Positions 12,120 to 19,858 of a DNA stretch of 64,000 nt are shown here, piece after piece. The stretch spans positions 248,001 to 312,000 of the forward strand of contig NZ_VCGX01000002.1 of assembly GCF_007671655.1 (NCBI RefSeq). The letters run 5' to 3'. Position 1 is the stretch's first letter, and the number at the start of each line of letters is the position of its first letter. Position numbers and translations under genes: made by a program. This DNA comes from Marinobacter piscis. Lineage in GTDB: Bacteria > Pseudomonadota > Gammaproteobacteria > Pseudomonadales > Oleiphilaceae. Below the pieces are notes generated by a model. That model did not search any database, was not told where the DNA came from, and saw only the letters and a program-made list of their open reading frames with translations.

Positions 12120-12446
12120 TCATCCGAAAATGCTTTCATCCATATCAAGCATTTTCTGGGCCAGCTTTTCAGCATCGACTTTGTAAGTGCCGTTTTCCAG
12201 GGCTGACCGAATTTCCGCCACCCGGTTATCGTCCACTTCGGGGTAGCTTCCGAGCTTTTCTTCAAGCTGCTTAAGGTTCCTGGCCTGGCTGCTCAGGTTT
12301 ACCTTATCCCCTTGAGACTTTTCGGCTCTGGCATTTGTTTGTTCAGGTGCTGTTTGCCGGGCGCTTTGGCTGCTGGAGGGCTTTTCAGCCGTGGACCTGT
12401 GAGTGTTGACCTGGCCCTGGCCAATTCCATTTAAGTCAACTGCCAT
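12120..12446 (-). CDS. flgM: Anti-sigma-28 factor FlgM
   Basis: FlgM holds sigma-28 (FliA) inactive until the hook is complete, then leaves through the flagellar export apparatus. I start it at ATG 12446 (MAVDLNGIGQ), giving 108 residues. The N-terminal half is Ser/Gln-rich and disordered. The C-terminal half is the FliA-binding region: VNLSSQARNL, then RVAEIRSALENGTY and KLAQKMLDMDES, all characteristic. A sigma-28 promoter lies about 60 bases upstream, fitting the usual autoregulatory loop. Confidence 0.93.
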   Translation of the reverse strand: MAVDLNGIGQGQVNTHRSTAEKPSSSQSARQTAPEQTNARAEKSQGDKVNLSSQARNLKQLEEKLGSYPEVDDNRVAEIRSALENGTYKVDAEKLAQKMLDMDESIFG

Positions 12447-12506
12447 ATCAATACCTGCTTTACTGTTAGGCCGCATGTTTGCGGAGAATCTTGGGTTTAT
12501 ACCTAT

Positions 12507-12533
12507 TTAACGGCGCGCTGTTTACATACTTTA
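12507..12533 (-). promoter_or_regulatory. Sigma-28 (FliA) promoter of flgM-flgN
   Basis: On the minus strand the sequence reads TAAAGTAT, 11 bases, GCCGTTAA. The FliA consensus is TAAAGTTT-N11-GCCGATAA, so 14 of 16 defined positions match with exact spacing. It lies about 60 bases upstream of the flgM ATG and downstream of flgA, so flgMN can be transcribed separately from flgA. Confidence 0.85.
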
Positions 12534-12646
12534 GGGAAAACAGGAACAATAAATTTTCTGTAACTGTTCCAGGTGATGCGTTGCCGGCAAAGACTATTTG
12601 TCCGGCAGCTTATTGCCGGCGGAAAGCCCTTGCCTGGCCGGGTTGG

Positions 12647-13351
12647 TTACATGGGCACCTCTACATGTCCCGGACCAACAACATTTGCTCTCAGTGTACG
12701 GGATGAGCCCAGGTTTTCCACTAACACCTGCTCTCCAACGGATGCGTTTGCCAGCGCTTTGCCGCGAGTACGAACCGAAAAAGTACCATTACGTGCAGTA
12801 ATAATAACATGATCGCCACGTACAACAGCATCTGGCGCCTCCAGGTGATCCGGAGTAAGCACAGAGCCCGCATTTACCGGCCGGCGTACGGTCATTCCTT
12901 CGGCAAGCGTCGCATCGGTTATGATGCCGCGCCGACTGGCGTTCACTGTAACCGGACGCATTTCCAGCATGCTGCCGGTTACCCTCTCGCCTCGCCCCAA
13001 TGGACGAGCCGCTACTACCGCTGGCCCTTCTATAGTAACTGTAGTGGTCACAAACATGCGCCAGGGCCGCTGACCCTGGCAAGACACTTGAATGGAGGGG
13101 TGCTCACTTTTCCAGGGGTCGCCCGTAAACTCCACTGAAAGCTCATCAGAACAGGACGCAAGTGCCAGCCGGCTGTCAATATTGCCGGTCTTGAATGTCA
13201 CTTTATAACCTTGCTCATCCTGTGTTGCCGCAAATGTCTCAAGAAAACGGGTGGTCGCCGCCGCTATCTCGTCAGCCGTAGTGTTTTCCTGCGCCAGGCT
13301 GGCGAATGTCTGAATTATAAGGAAGAGCGCGACTAAAAGCTGGGTACGCAT
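12647..13351 (-). CDS. flgA: Flagellar P-ring assembly chaperone FlgA
   Basis: FlgA is a periplasmic chaperone needed to build the FlgI P-ring. The product is 234 residues with a cleavable signal peptide (about 1-20, ending ASLAQ). The middle contains two Cys that could pair, and the C-terminal SAF/ChapFlgA domain shows the typical RPLGRGERVTGSMLEMRPV and the final VRTRGKALANASVGEQVLVEN stretches. It is the first gene of the flgA-flgM-flgN set and diverges from cheV. Confidence 0.93.
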   Translation of the reverse strand: MRTQLLVALFLIIQTFASLAQENTTADEIAAATTRFLETFAATQDEQGYKVTFKTGNIDSRLALASCSDELSVEFTGDPWKSEHPSIQVSCQGQRPWRMFVTTTVTIEGPAVVAARPLGRGERVTGSMLEMRPVTVNASRRGIITDATLAEGMTVRRPVNAGSVLTPDHLEAPDAVVRGDHVIITARNGTFSVRTRGKALANASVGEQVLVENLGSSRTLRANVVGPGHVEVPM

Positions 13352-13408
13352 ATATGCTGTTTTGTCCTATGCTGTTGCCGGCGCTGCAAATCTGCCTATG
13401 ACCTGGGC

Positions 13409-13435
13409 TAAGGTTATTCACTCTCCGGCCGTTAA
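13409..13435 (+). promoter_or_regulatory. Sigma-28 (FliA) promoter of cheV-cheR
   Basis: The plus strand reads TAAGGTTA, exactly 11 bases, GCCGTTAA, a close match to the FliA consensus TAAAGTTT-N11-GCCGATAA. It is about 105 bases upstream of the cheV ATG. The -10-like half is identical to that of the flgM promoter, which strengthens both calls. Confidence 0.8.
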
Positions 13436-13540
13436 ACAGGCAGTGTATGATTGCAGGCGATCTTGTTACGTCACTTGAAAGCTTGCCTGAATACTAAGCA
13501 AAATCTATGCCGGCAGGCCCGGCGCGTCAGGAGTGAATAT

Positions 13541-14476
13541 ATGGCAGGGGTAATGGACAGCGTTAACCGGCGTACGCAGCTGGTGGGGCAAAACCGCCTG
13601 GAGCTCCTTCTTTTTCGTTTGCGAGGAAGGCAGGTTTACGGAATTAACGTGTTCAAAGTAAAGGAAGTATTGCCTTGTCCCAGGCTGTCTTCTCTGCCCA
13701 ACAGTCTTGCGGTTGTTCGGGGGGTTGCGCATATCCGCGGAGAAACCATACCTATCATCGACTTGGGTATGGCAATCGGGCTGCCTGGAGTTTCCCCGGA
13801 AAGCCTGGCCAGTAGCTTTGTAATTATTACTGAGTACAATCGCAAAACTCAGGGGTTTCTGGTTGCCGGTGTCGACCGGATCATGAATATGAACTGGGAA
13901 GACATTCTGCCTCCTCCAAAAGGAACAGGTAAGGATATATACCTGACAGCGGTTACCAAAATAGATGATAAACTGGCCGAAATCATCGATGTAGAAAAGG
14001 TTCTTTCAGAGGTTTCTCCGTTACGGGAAGATGTAACTGAGTCGGTTCTGAAGGAAAGTGCGAGTAGGGTTCGAGGAAATCTGCCCATTCTTGTTGTTGA
14101 TGACTCATCTGTTGCCCGCCGCCAGATAGCCCGCTGCCTTGAAGCAATTGGTATGGAAGTTGTCATACGAAATGATGGCAAGCAGGCACTGGAATATCTT
14201 CGGGGTTTGATACAGGATGGTTCCCGCGCAATCGATCATCTCTCGATGGTTATTTCAGATGTGGAAATGCCGGAGATGGATGGGTATACCCTGGTTACAC
14301 ATATCAAGGATAACCCTGCGCTCAGCGAGCTTTTCGTCATGCTCCACACCTCACTGAGTGGCGTTTTCAATAATGCCATGATTGAAAAGGTCGGTGCAGA
14401 CGATTTTATGGCGAAATTCAGTGCCGATGAGCTTGCTGAGCGGGTGATGGAAATTATTGATACAGCCAACGTTTAA
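13541..14476 (+). CDS. cheV: Chemotaxis coupling/response protein CheV
   Basis: CheV joins a CheW-like coupling domain to a receiver domain and links chemoreceptors to CheA. ATG 13541 follows a GGAG Shine-Dalgarno sequence and gives the canonical start MAGVMDSVNRRTQLVG; the frame stays open 90 bases further upstream without similarity. Of 311 residues, about 15-160 are CheW-like (GINVFKVKEVL, GVAHIRGETIPIIDL). Residues about 183-311 are the receiver, with acidic pair VVDDS, phospho-acceptor Asp in ISDVEMPEMDG, a Ser/Thr switch in HTSLSG and the Lys in FMAKF. It is followed by cheR, and the pair is preceded by a FliA promoter. Confidence 0.95.
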   Translation: MAGVMDSVNRRTQLVGQNRLELLLFRLRGRQVYGINVFKVKEVLPCPRLSSLPNSLAVVRGVAHIRGETIPIIDLGMAIGLPGVSPESLASSFVIITEYNRKTQGFLVAGVDRIMNMNWEDILPPPKGTGKDIYLTAVTKIDDKLAEIIDVEKVLSEVSPLREDVTESVLKESASRVRGNLPILVVDDSSVARRQIARCLEAIGMEVVIRNDGKQALEYLRGLIQDGSRAIDHLSMVISDVEMPEMDGYTLVTHIKDNPALSELFVMLHTSLSGVFNNAMIEKVGADDFMAKFSADELAERVMEIIDTANV

Positions 14477-14511
14477 GCAGCAATCAACCTTCTAACCAGT
14501 ACCGGGATCAA

Positions 14512-15339
14512 ATGAAAGCGGAAATAGCGCCACAGGAGTATGAGGCTTTCAAATCATTCTTGCTGGATGCAAGTGGTATATTGTTGGGTGATAACAAACA
14601 ATATCTCGTGAAAAGCCGGTTGCGTCGCATACTGGAAGAGAATGAGCTCAAGTCTCTGGGGGAGTTGAACGGGCTGATGAGCCGACCCGGTAAGGCGCGC
14701 CTCAGGGAAGTGGTCATTGATGCAATGACCACAAATGAGACCCTGTGGTTTCGCGATAACCATCCTTTCCGTATTCTGCGCGAAAAACTGTTTCCCGAGT
14801 TTGTAGAGCGTCCCGGCATTGCGCCTTTGCGCGTCTGGTCAGCGGCCTGCTCTACAGGGCAGGAACCGTACTCTGTTGCTATGGCTGTTGATGAATTCAG
14901 GCGCCAGAAGCCCGGATCTCTGAGAGATGTCCAGATCGTGGCAACGGATATCTCAAAAAGCGTTCTGGACGTCGCCCGGCGTGGTGAGTACGAAATGATT
15001 GCCATTGGCCGTGGCTTGTCACCAGAGCGTCAGAAACATTTTTTCTCGGCCTCGGCCAGTGGTAGCTGGCAAATCCGGCCTCAGATAAAAGATATGGTGG
15101 AATTCAGGGAGCACAACCTTCTTGACCGCTTCATGTTCGGCAGGTTTGATATTGTGTTGTGCCGAAATGTGCTGATTTATTTTTCCGCCGACCTCAAGAA
15201 AGATATTCTTACCCGAATTCACGCGACTCTGAACCCCGGCGGTTACCTGATTCTCGGTGCATCTGAGTCACTCAATGGGTTATCCGACCTTTACGAGATG
15301 GTTCAGTGTAGCCCTGGAATCATCTACAGGAAAAAATAG
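14512..15339 (+). CDS. cheR: Chemoreceptor glutamate methyltransferase CheR
   Basis: CheR methylates glutamates of chemoreceptors with SAM and sets adaptation. The 275 residues comprise the small helical N-terminal domain and the SAM-binding domain. Motifs include TTNETLWFRD (family TxxTxFFR region), VWSAACSTGQEPYS, the SAM acidic loop VATDIS, and LCRNVLIYF. It starts 35 bases after cheV and is probably co-transcribed with it. Confidence 0.95.
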   Translation: MKAEIAPQEYEAFKSFLLDASGILLGDNKQYLVKSRLRRILEENELKSLGELNGLMSRPGKARLREVVIDAMTTNETLWFRDNHPFRILREKLFPEFVERPGIAPLRVWSAACSTGQEPYSVAMAVDEFRRQKPGSLRDVQIVATDISKSVLDVARRGEYEMIAIGRGLSPERQKHFFSASASGSWQIRPQIKDMVEFREHNLLDRFMFGRFDIVLCRNVLIYFSADLKKDILTRIHATLNPGGYLILGASESLNGLSDLYEMVQCSPGIIYRKK

Positions 15340-15342
15340 GTT

Positions 15343-16527
15343 ATGCCGCTTAACGTCTGGGTTCTGGTGGCTGCGCAGTCGCTGGCCATGTGCACAGCGC
15401 CGTTCATTGTGTTTATCGGGAGTATTCAGGGGCGCCTTCTTGCTCCGGCGCCTGAGTATGCCACGCTGCCGGTCGGGCTTGTGGTTGTGGGCACCGTACT
15501 TGCCATAAAACCTGCTACCTGGCTGATGGAGAGGTTGGGCCGTAAGCGTGTCATGCTGCTGGGTGTTTGCATGGGAATGCTTGCTGGTAGCTTTGGCGCA
15601 CTGGCGTCCTGGCTGGGCTTATTCCCATTATTGTGCCTGGCTGCCATTGTTGGAGGCACAGGGTTAGCGGTTGTGCACCAGTACCGCTTTGCTGCCATGG
15701 AATCGGTTCCCGATAACATGGCCGGTTCCGCAGCAGCCCGGGTACTGCTGGGAGGTCTTGTTGCAGCCTGGCTGGGCCCTGAAATAGCTGCTCTGGGCAG
15801 TGGCACCGCAGAAGAGTATCCGTTTCTTCTGAGCTGGGTTGGTTTAATAGCGGTGCAGTTTCTTGCCCTTCTGGTTCTTGCCCTGGGCTATCGGGCAAAA
15901 GCTGAGCGGGCGCGTGAAATCCACACCGGCGGTGGCCGGCCGCTGCGGCAAATTCTGGGCAACCCGTTGGTGTGGGCAGCAATGAGCGCGGCGGCAATTG
16001 GCTACGCGGTAATGAGTTTTATCATGACGGCAACGCCCCTGAGCATGACAGAAATGGCCGGCCATGATCTAAATGCGGCAAAGCGTGTTATTCAACTGCA
16101 CATTGTGGCCATGTACCTGCCGTCCCTGATCAGTGGCTGGCTGACCCGGGTTGTTGGTATACCCCTGATGATGGCCGCCGGCCTTCTCGCATACCTGGGG
16201 TGCATTATTCTCGCGGCCAGCGGTGTCAGTTTCCAGCATTATTTGTCAGCACTGTTATTGTTGGGTATTGGCTGGAACTTCCTGTTTGTGGGCGGAACCA
16301 CACTGTTACCCCGGGGCTATACAGACGCAGAGCGCTTCCGGGTTCAGGGGCTGAACGACCTGTTCGTTTTTGGTTCACAGGCCATTGCAGCTTTGTCAGC
16401 CGGGGTCATTCTTTCCTGGCTTGGCTGGTCCTCGCTTGTCATGGTGGCCGTGCCACTGCTGGTTGTTCATGGTGTATTGATGGCGCTATGGCTTACACGC
16501 GGTAAAGCCCTGATCAGAGAGCCGTAA
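15343..16527 (+). CDS. Major facilitator superfamily transporter
   Basis: A 394-residue protein with about 12 hydrophobic segments. The loop between segments 2 and 3 has a motif-A-like ERLGRKRVMLLG, and a central cytosolic loop lies at about residues 183-205. The start codon is 3 bases after the cheR stop, so the gene may be expressed with cheVR, although nothing in its sequence points to chemotaxis. The substrate cannot be read from the sequence. Confidence 0.82.
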   Translation: MPLNVWVLVAAQSLAMCTAPFIVFIGSIQGRLLAPAPEYATLPVGLVVVGTVLAIKPATWLMERLGRKRVMLLGVCMGMLAGSFGALASWLGLFPLLCLAAIVGGTGLAVVHQYRFAAMESVPDNMAGSAAARVLLGGLVAAWLGPEIAALGSGTAEEYPFLLSWVGLIAVQFLALLVLALGYRAKAERAREIHTGGGRPLRQILGNPLVWAAMSAAAIGYAVMSFIMTATPLSMTEMAGHDLNAAKRVIQLHIVAMYLPSLISGWLTRVVGIPLMMAAGLLAYLGCIILAASGVSFQHYLSALLLLGIGWNFLFVGGTTLLPRGYTDAERFRVQGLNDLFVFGSQAIAALSAGVILSWLGWSSLVMVAVPLLVVHGVLMALWLTRGKALIREP

Positions 16528-16532
16528 CTTGC

Positions 16533-17063
16533 TCACTTTATAAGCTGCTGGATATCCCGGAAGGCGGGATGTTTGCTGTGGCGCATCCATTCAAAAGCCA
16601 CCATCTCAGCGGTAACTATGCGGGCACCACTGTCATTGAGGCGGTCAAGGGCCACATCCCGGTCAAATTCATTGCGGGAACCCGTTGCGTCCGCAACCAC
16701 CCAGACCTTATAGCCGGCATCGACCAGACTGAGCGCCGTTTGCATCATGCACACATGGGTTTCGCATCCGGCAATAACAATGTGTTGCCGGGCCCCGGGA
16801 AGGTTCTCAACCAGGCCGTCGGGGCAGGCGTCAAAGTGATGCTTGGCGAAGGTGTGATCGCAAAGTTCTTTCACGGCCTCAACGTTGGGCCCCAGCTTTT
16901 CCGGTAACTGCTCGGTAGCAACAACGGGTATATCCAGAAGTCCGGCAACTTTACCCAACGTAACGCATCTGGCTACAACCTCCCGGCCATGAGTAATGGC
17001 AGGCATCAGCTTTTCCTGAACATCGATTAATAACAGCGTTGATTGTTCTGATTTTATAAGCAT
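16533..17063 (-). CDS. Isochorismatase-like cysteine hydrolase (YcaC type)
   Basis: The 176-residue product has the catalytic triad region of the isochorismatase-like fold: Asp in LLLIDVQEKL (about residue 15), a Lys region at LPEKLGPN, and the nucleophile in IAGCETHVCMMQ (about residue 108). I start at ATG 17063 (MLIKSEQST) because the 46 residues encoded upstream look non-coding. Members hydrolyse amides or similar small molecules; the substrate is unknown. It converges on the MFS gene with 5 bases between the stops. Confidence 0.85.
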   Translation of the reverse strand: MLIKSEQSTLLLIDVQEKLMPAITHGREVVARCVTLGKVAGLLDIPVVATEQLPEKLGPNVEAVKELCDHTFAKHHFDACPDGLVENLPGARQHIVIAGCETHVCMMQTALSLVDAGYKVWVVADATGSRNEFDRDVALDRLNDSGARIVTAEMVAFEWMRHSKHPAFRDIQQLIK

Positions 17064-17271
17064 GAATAGCCTCCACAAGTAGTTTTTCAGGCTCAGCGGG
17101 CCAGACAGGCACGATATTGCCCCCAAAGAAATGAATGCCTTAAAGCTATTATGGATCCAAAATAAAAAAATTGCCGTGAATCGGGCCAGGGGAGTTGCCA
17201 AACGCCCACAAAAGCATTAAAGTTTGCGCCCTCAAATGAGCGACGATATCGCTGATTTGGAACAGTTTATT

Positions 17272-17362
17272 GGAGAGGTGGCCGAGTGGCTGAAGGCGCT
17301 CGCCTGGAAAGCGTGTATACGTTAATAGCGTATCGAGGGTTCGAATCCCTCCCTCTCCGCCA
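17272..17362 (+). tRNA. tRNA-Ser (GGA anticodon)
   Basis: A class II tRNA of 91 bases with encoded CCA. The acceptor stem GGAGAGG pairs with CCTCTCC (discriminator G). The anticodon loop CTGGAAA holds GGA, and the long variable arm is formed by ATACG with CGTAT. The T loop is TTCGAAT. One T-T mismatch is visible in the anticodon stem. It reads Ser codons UCC and UCU. Confidence 0.97.
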
Positions 17363-17366
17363 ATTT

Positions 17367-17402
17367 AACGCCCTGGCTTTTCCTTAAAACCAGGGCGTTT
17401 TT
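17367..17402 (+). terminator. Rho-independent terminator after tRNA-Ser
   Basis: A perfect 10-bp stem (AACGCCCTGG with CCAGGGCGTT) surrounds a 13-base loop and runs into TTTTT. It starts five bases after the tRNA 3' end, as expected for a single-tRNA transcript. Confidence 0.88.
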
Positions 17403-17425
17403 GATTCCGCTGCAAAAGCGCGTGC

Positions 17426-18070
17426 TCAGCAGCAACCGTCCCCGTCAGAACTCTCACCGCCCGCACGCCATTCTTCGATACTCTCACGGATCACCTGCCA
17501 GGCTGAGTGCAGGAAAAGGGCGGCAATAGCGACACCTACAATAATATCCGGCCACAGGGTATTGGTGAGGGCGACCAGTCCTGCCGCAATGATCACACTG
17601 GTATTGGCGACCAGGTCGTTCCTGGAGCAAAGCCAGGTAGAGCGCATATTGAGGTCGTCTGCACGGTGCCGATAGAGCAACACGAAGCAAATACCATTGG
17701 CGATCAGGGCCAGAACACCGATAACTCCCATCCATTGAGCATCAGGTACCTCCTGAATTAATAGCTTACGTACCGCATCGCTAACAACGACAATACCAAA
17801 TAGCAGCATAAAGCCGCCTTTAATCAGGGCTGCGCCGGCTCGGGCGCGACGGCTTCTGTCGAGAACAAAAAGCGTCAGCGCATAGACAGAGGCGTCGCCA
17901 AACATATCCAGCGAATCGCCGAGCAGGGCGGTTGAGCCTGCAATCCAGCCGGCGGTGAATTCTACAAAAAACATCACCGCATTAATGGCAAGCGCAATGT
18001 AAAGCACCCGGCTTTGGCTTGCTCTGAGTTGTGCCAGTTCACCTGCCTTGTCTTCGCAGCAGCTATCCAC
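17426..18070 (-). CDS. Cation diffusion facilitator-type metal transporter with Cys-rich ends
   Basis: A 214-residue, six-segment CDF-family protein without the usual cytoplasmic C-terminal domain. Segment 2 carries GDSLDMFGDA with two Asp. Segment 5 reads CSRNDLVANTS, where the canonical His of the CDF metal site is replaced by Asn or Arg. Both tails have paired Cys (MDSCCEDK at the start, GDGCC at the end). It is expressed from a MerR-type promoter and diverges from a MerR regulator, so it probably exports a thiophilic divalent metal (Cd, Pb or Zn class). Direction and metal are inference. Confidence 0.85.
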   Translation of the reverse strand: MDSCCEDKAGELAQLRASQSRVLYIALAINAVMFFVEFTAGWIAGSTALLGDSLDMFGDASVYALTLFVLDRSRRARAGAALIKGGFMLLFGIVVVSDAVRKLLIQEVPDAQWMGVIGVLALIANGICFVLLYRHRADDLNMRSTWLCSRNDLVANTSVIIAAGLVALTNTLWPDIIVGVAIAALFLHSAWQVIRESIEEWRAGGESSDGDGCC

Positions 18071-18103
18071 GATGGACCCTCCTAAAACTCATAATATAGC
18101 GAT

Positions 18104-18134
18104 ACACTAAAGGTTGTAGTTACTATAAGGTCAA
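18104..18134 (-). promoter_or_regulatory. MerR-type promoter/operator of the CDF transporter gene
   Basis: On the minus strand TTGACC (-35) and TAGTGT (-10) are separated by 19 bases, the over-long spacer that MerR-family activators untwist. The spacer is dyad-like, built around TATAGTAACTACAA, close to the known CadR/ZntR-type operator core. The site overlaps the first codons of one possible MerR start, so the regulator probably also represses itself. Confidence 0.85.
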
Positions 18135-18139
18135 TGGCA

Positions 18140-18547
18140 ATGAGCGAGAAAATCTATACGGTTGGGCAACTGGCCGCGCATACGGATATCAAATCCGTAA
18201 CCATCCGCTATTATGAGAAAATTGGCCTGTTGCCTGAAGCAACCCGCTCGGAGTCCGGCTATCGCTTGTACTCGGAAGCGGATCATCTGCGACTGCTGTT
18301 TATACGGCGAAGCCGAAGGCTCGGATTCAGCCTTGATGATATCCGTGAGCTGCTCTCGCTAGCTGATAGGCAGCAGGAGTCCTGCGCTGGCGTGGACGCC
18401 AAAGTTGAACAGCAGTTAGAACAGGTGCGCTCCCGGCTGAAAGACCTGCATGCCATGGAGAAAGAGCTGGAAAGGCTGAGTGCCTGTTGCGAAGGTGGAG
18501 TCATTATGGACTGCCGGATTATTGATACTTTGTCTGGCGAGACTTAG
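18140..18547 (+). CDS. MerR-family heavy-metal-responsive regulator
   Basis: A 135-residue regulator of the CadR/PbrR/ZntR kind. The N-terminal winged helix has YTVGQLAAHTDIKSVTIRYYEKIGLLP, a long dimerisation helix follows (LEQVRSRLKDLHAMEKELERL), and Cys sit at SCAG before that helix and at ACCEGG and MDC in the metal loop. I prefer ATG 18140 because AAGG at 18127-18130 is then well spaced; ATG 18134 is possible and would add two residues. It diverges from the CDF transporter, its likely target. Confidence 0.88.
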   Translation: MSEKIYTVGQLAAHTDIKSVTIRYYEKIGLLPEATRSESGYRLYSEADHLRLLFIRRSRRLGFSLDDIRELLSLADRQQESCAGVDAKVEQQLEQVRSRLKDLHAMEKELERLSACCEGGVIMDCRIIDTLSGET

Positions 18548-18601
18548 GTGGTTTCCGCATCCGAGCCGGGAACCCGCCTGTATTAACCCTGGAACTGCGC
18601 G

Positions 18602-19735
18602 ATGATTATTTCTGCCTCGACTGATTACCGTAAAGCTGCCCGGCGCCGGCTGCCTCCCTTTCTGTTTCATTATATCGATGGTGGTGCTTATGCCGAGCAC
18701 ACATTGCGGCGCAACGTAGAAGATTTATCCAACATCGCCCTGCGTCAGCGTGTGTTGAATGACATGTCGGCGCTTAGCCTGGAAACCCGTGTGTTCGATG
18801 AAACCCTGTCGATGCCGGTGGCCCTGTCTCCGGTGGGGCTCACAGGTATGTATTCACGGCGGGGAGAGGTAAAAGCGGCACAGGCGGCAGACGCCAAAGG
18901 TATTCCTTTCACCTTATCGACCGTATCTGTTTGCCCGATTGAGGAAGTTGCACCTGTAATACAGCGCCCCATGTGGTTTCAACTGTACGTTTTGAAAGAC
19001 CGCGGCTTCATGCGCAATGTACTTGAAAGGGCTAAGGCAGCAGGCGTAACCACTCTGGTTTTTACCGTGGACATGCCCGTGCCCGGGGCCAGGTACCGTG
19101 ATGCGCACTCCGGCATGAGTGGCCCCTATGCTGCGCAGAGGCGGTTGCTTCAGGCGCTGACCCATCCGCGCTGGGCCTGGGATGTGGGCCTTTTGGGTAA
19201 GCCGCACGATCTTGGCAATATTTCCGAATACCGTGGAAGCCCAACAGGGCTGGCAGATTATATTGGCTGGCTGGGCGACAACTTTGATCCCTCAATCAGC
19301 TGGAAAGATCTGGAATGGATTCGTGAGTTCTGGGATGGCCCTATGGTGATCAAGGGTATTCTTGATCCTGACAACGCCAGGGATGCCGTTACCTTCGGAG
19401 CCGATGGCATTGTGGTATCAAACCACGGCGGTCGCCAGCTGGATGGTGCATTATCCACTGCCCAGGCGTTGCCGGCCATTGCCGACGCGGTGAAAGACCA
19501 GATCAGGATTTTTTCAGACTCGGGTATTCGTACCGGTCTGGACGTTGTTCGCATGCTCGCACTGGGCGCAGACTGCGCCATGCTGGGCCGTGCCTACATA
19601 TACGCTCTGGCTGCCGGTGGCGAGGCCGGTGTGCACAACCTGTTGGAGCTGATCGAAAAAGAAATGCGGGTTGCCATGGTGCTGACCGGGGCCCGGAGTG
19701 TTGCTGAAATCAATACCGATCTGTTAGTGAAGTGA
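18602..19735 (+). CDS. lldD: FMN-dependent L-lactate dehydrogenase / alpha-hydroxy-acid dehydrogenase
   Basis: LldD oxidises L-lactate to pyruvate and passes electrons to the quinone pool. The 377 residues start directly with the TIM-barrel domain ([10 protein letters not shown]). Family residues are visible: PVGLTGM, the QLYV strand, Arg in VPGARYRD, Lys in VIKGIL, and the catalytic His with its Arg in [10 protein letters not shown]. The closely related glycolate or mandelate enzymes cannot be excluded by eye. It lies between the MerR gene and a TAXI-type TRAP transporter that could import a related acid. Confidence 0.9.
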   Translation: MIISASTDYRKAARRRLPPFLFHYIDGGAYAEHTLRRNVEDLSNIALRQRVLNDMSALSLETRVFDETLSMPVALSPVGLTGMYSRRGEVKAAQAADAKGIPFTLSTVSVCPIEEVAPVIQRPMWFQLYVLKDRGFMRNVLERAKAAGVTTLVFTVDMPVPGARYRDAHSGMSGPYAAQRRLLQALTHPRWAWDVGLLGKPHDLGNISEYRGSPTGLADYIGWLGDNFDPSISWKDLEWIREFWDGPMVIKGILDPDNARDAVTFGADGIVVSNHGGRQLDGALSTAQALPAIADAVKDQIRIFSDSGIRTGLDVVRMLALGADCAMLGRAYIYALAAGGEAGVHNLLELIEKEMRVAMVLTGARSVAEINTDLLVK

Positions 19736-19757
19736 ATAGCTCCGGTAAGGCCTTTAA

Positions 19758-19814
19758 TTGACACGCTCTCTGAACGTAAACTAAAGTTTAATTGAATAAC
19801 AAAACTAAGTTTTG
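19758..19814 (+). promoter_or_regulatory. Likely promoter with two palindromic operators upstream of the TAXI transporter
   Basis: TTGACA (19758) and TAAAGT (19782) form a sigma-70-like pair with an 18-base spacer. Two related inverted repeats follow: AAACT-AA-AGTTT (19778-19789), overlapping the -10, and CAAAACT-A-AGTTTTG (19800-19814). Their centres are about 24 bases apart. This arrangement suggests a dimeric repressor bound at two similar sites; the regulator is unknown. Confidence 0.5.
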
Positions 19815-19858
19815 CACCGTGAAATCTCATATATCAACAATAAAAGAGAGCGATAACA

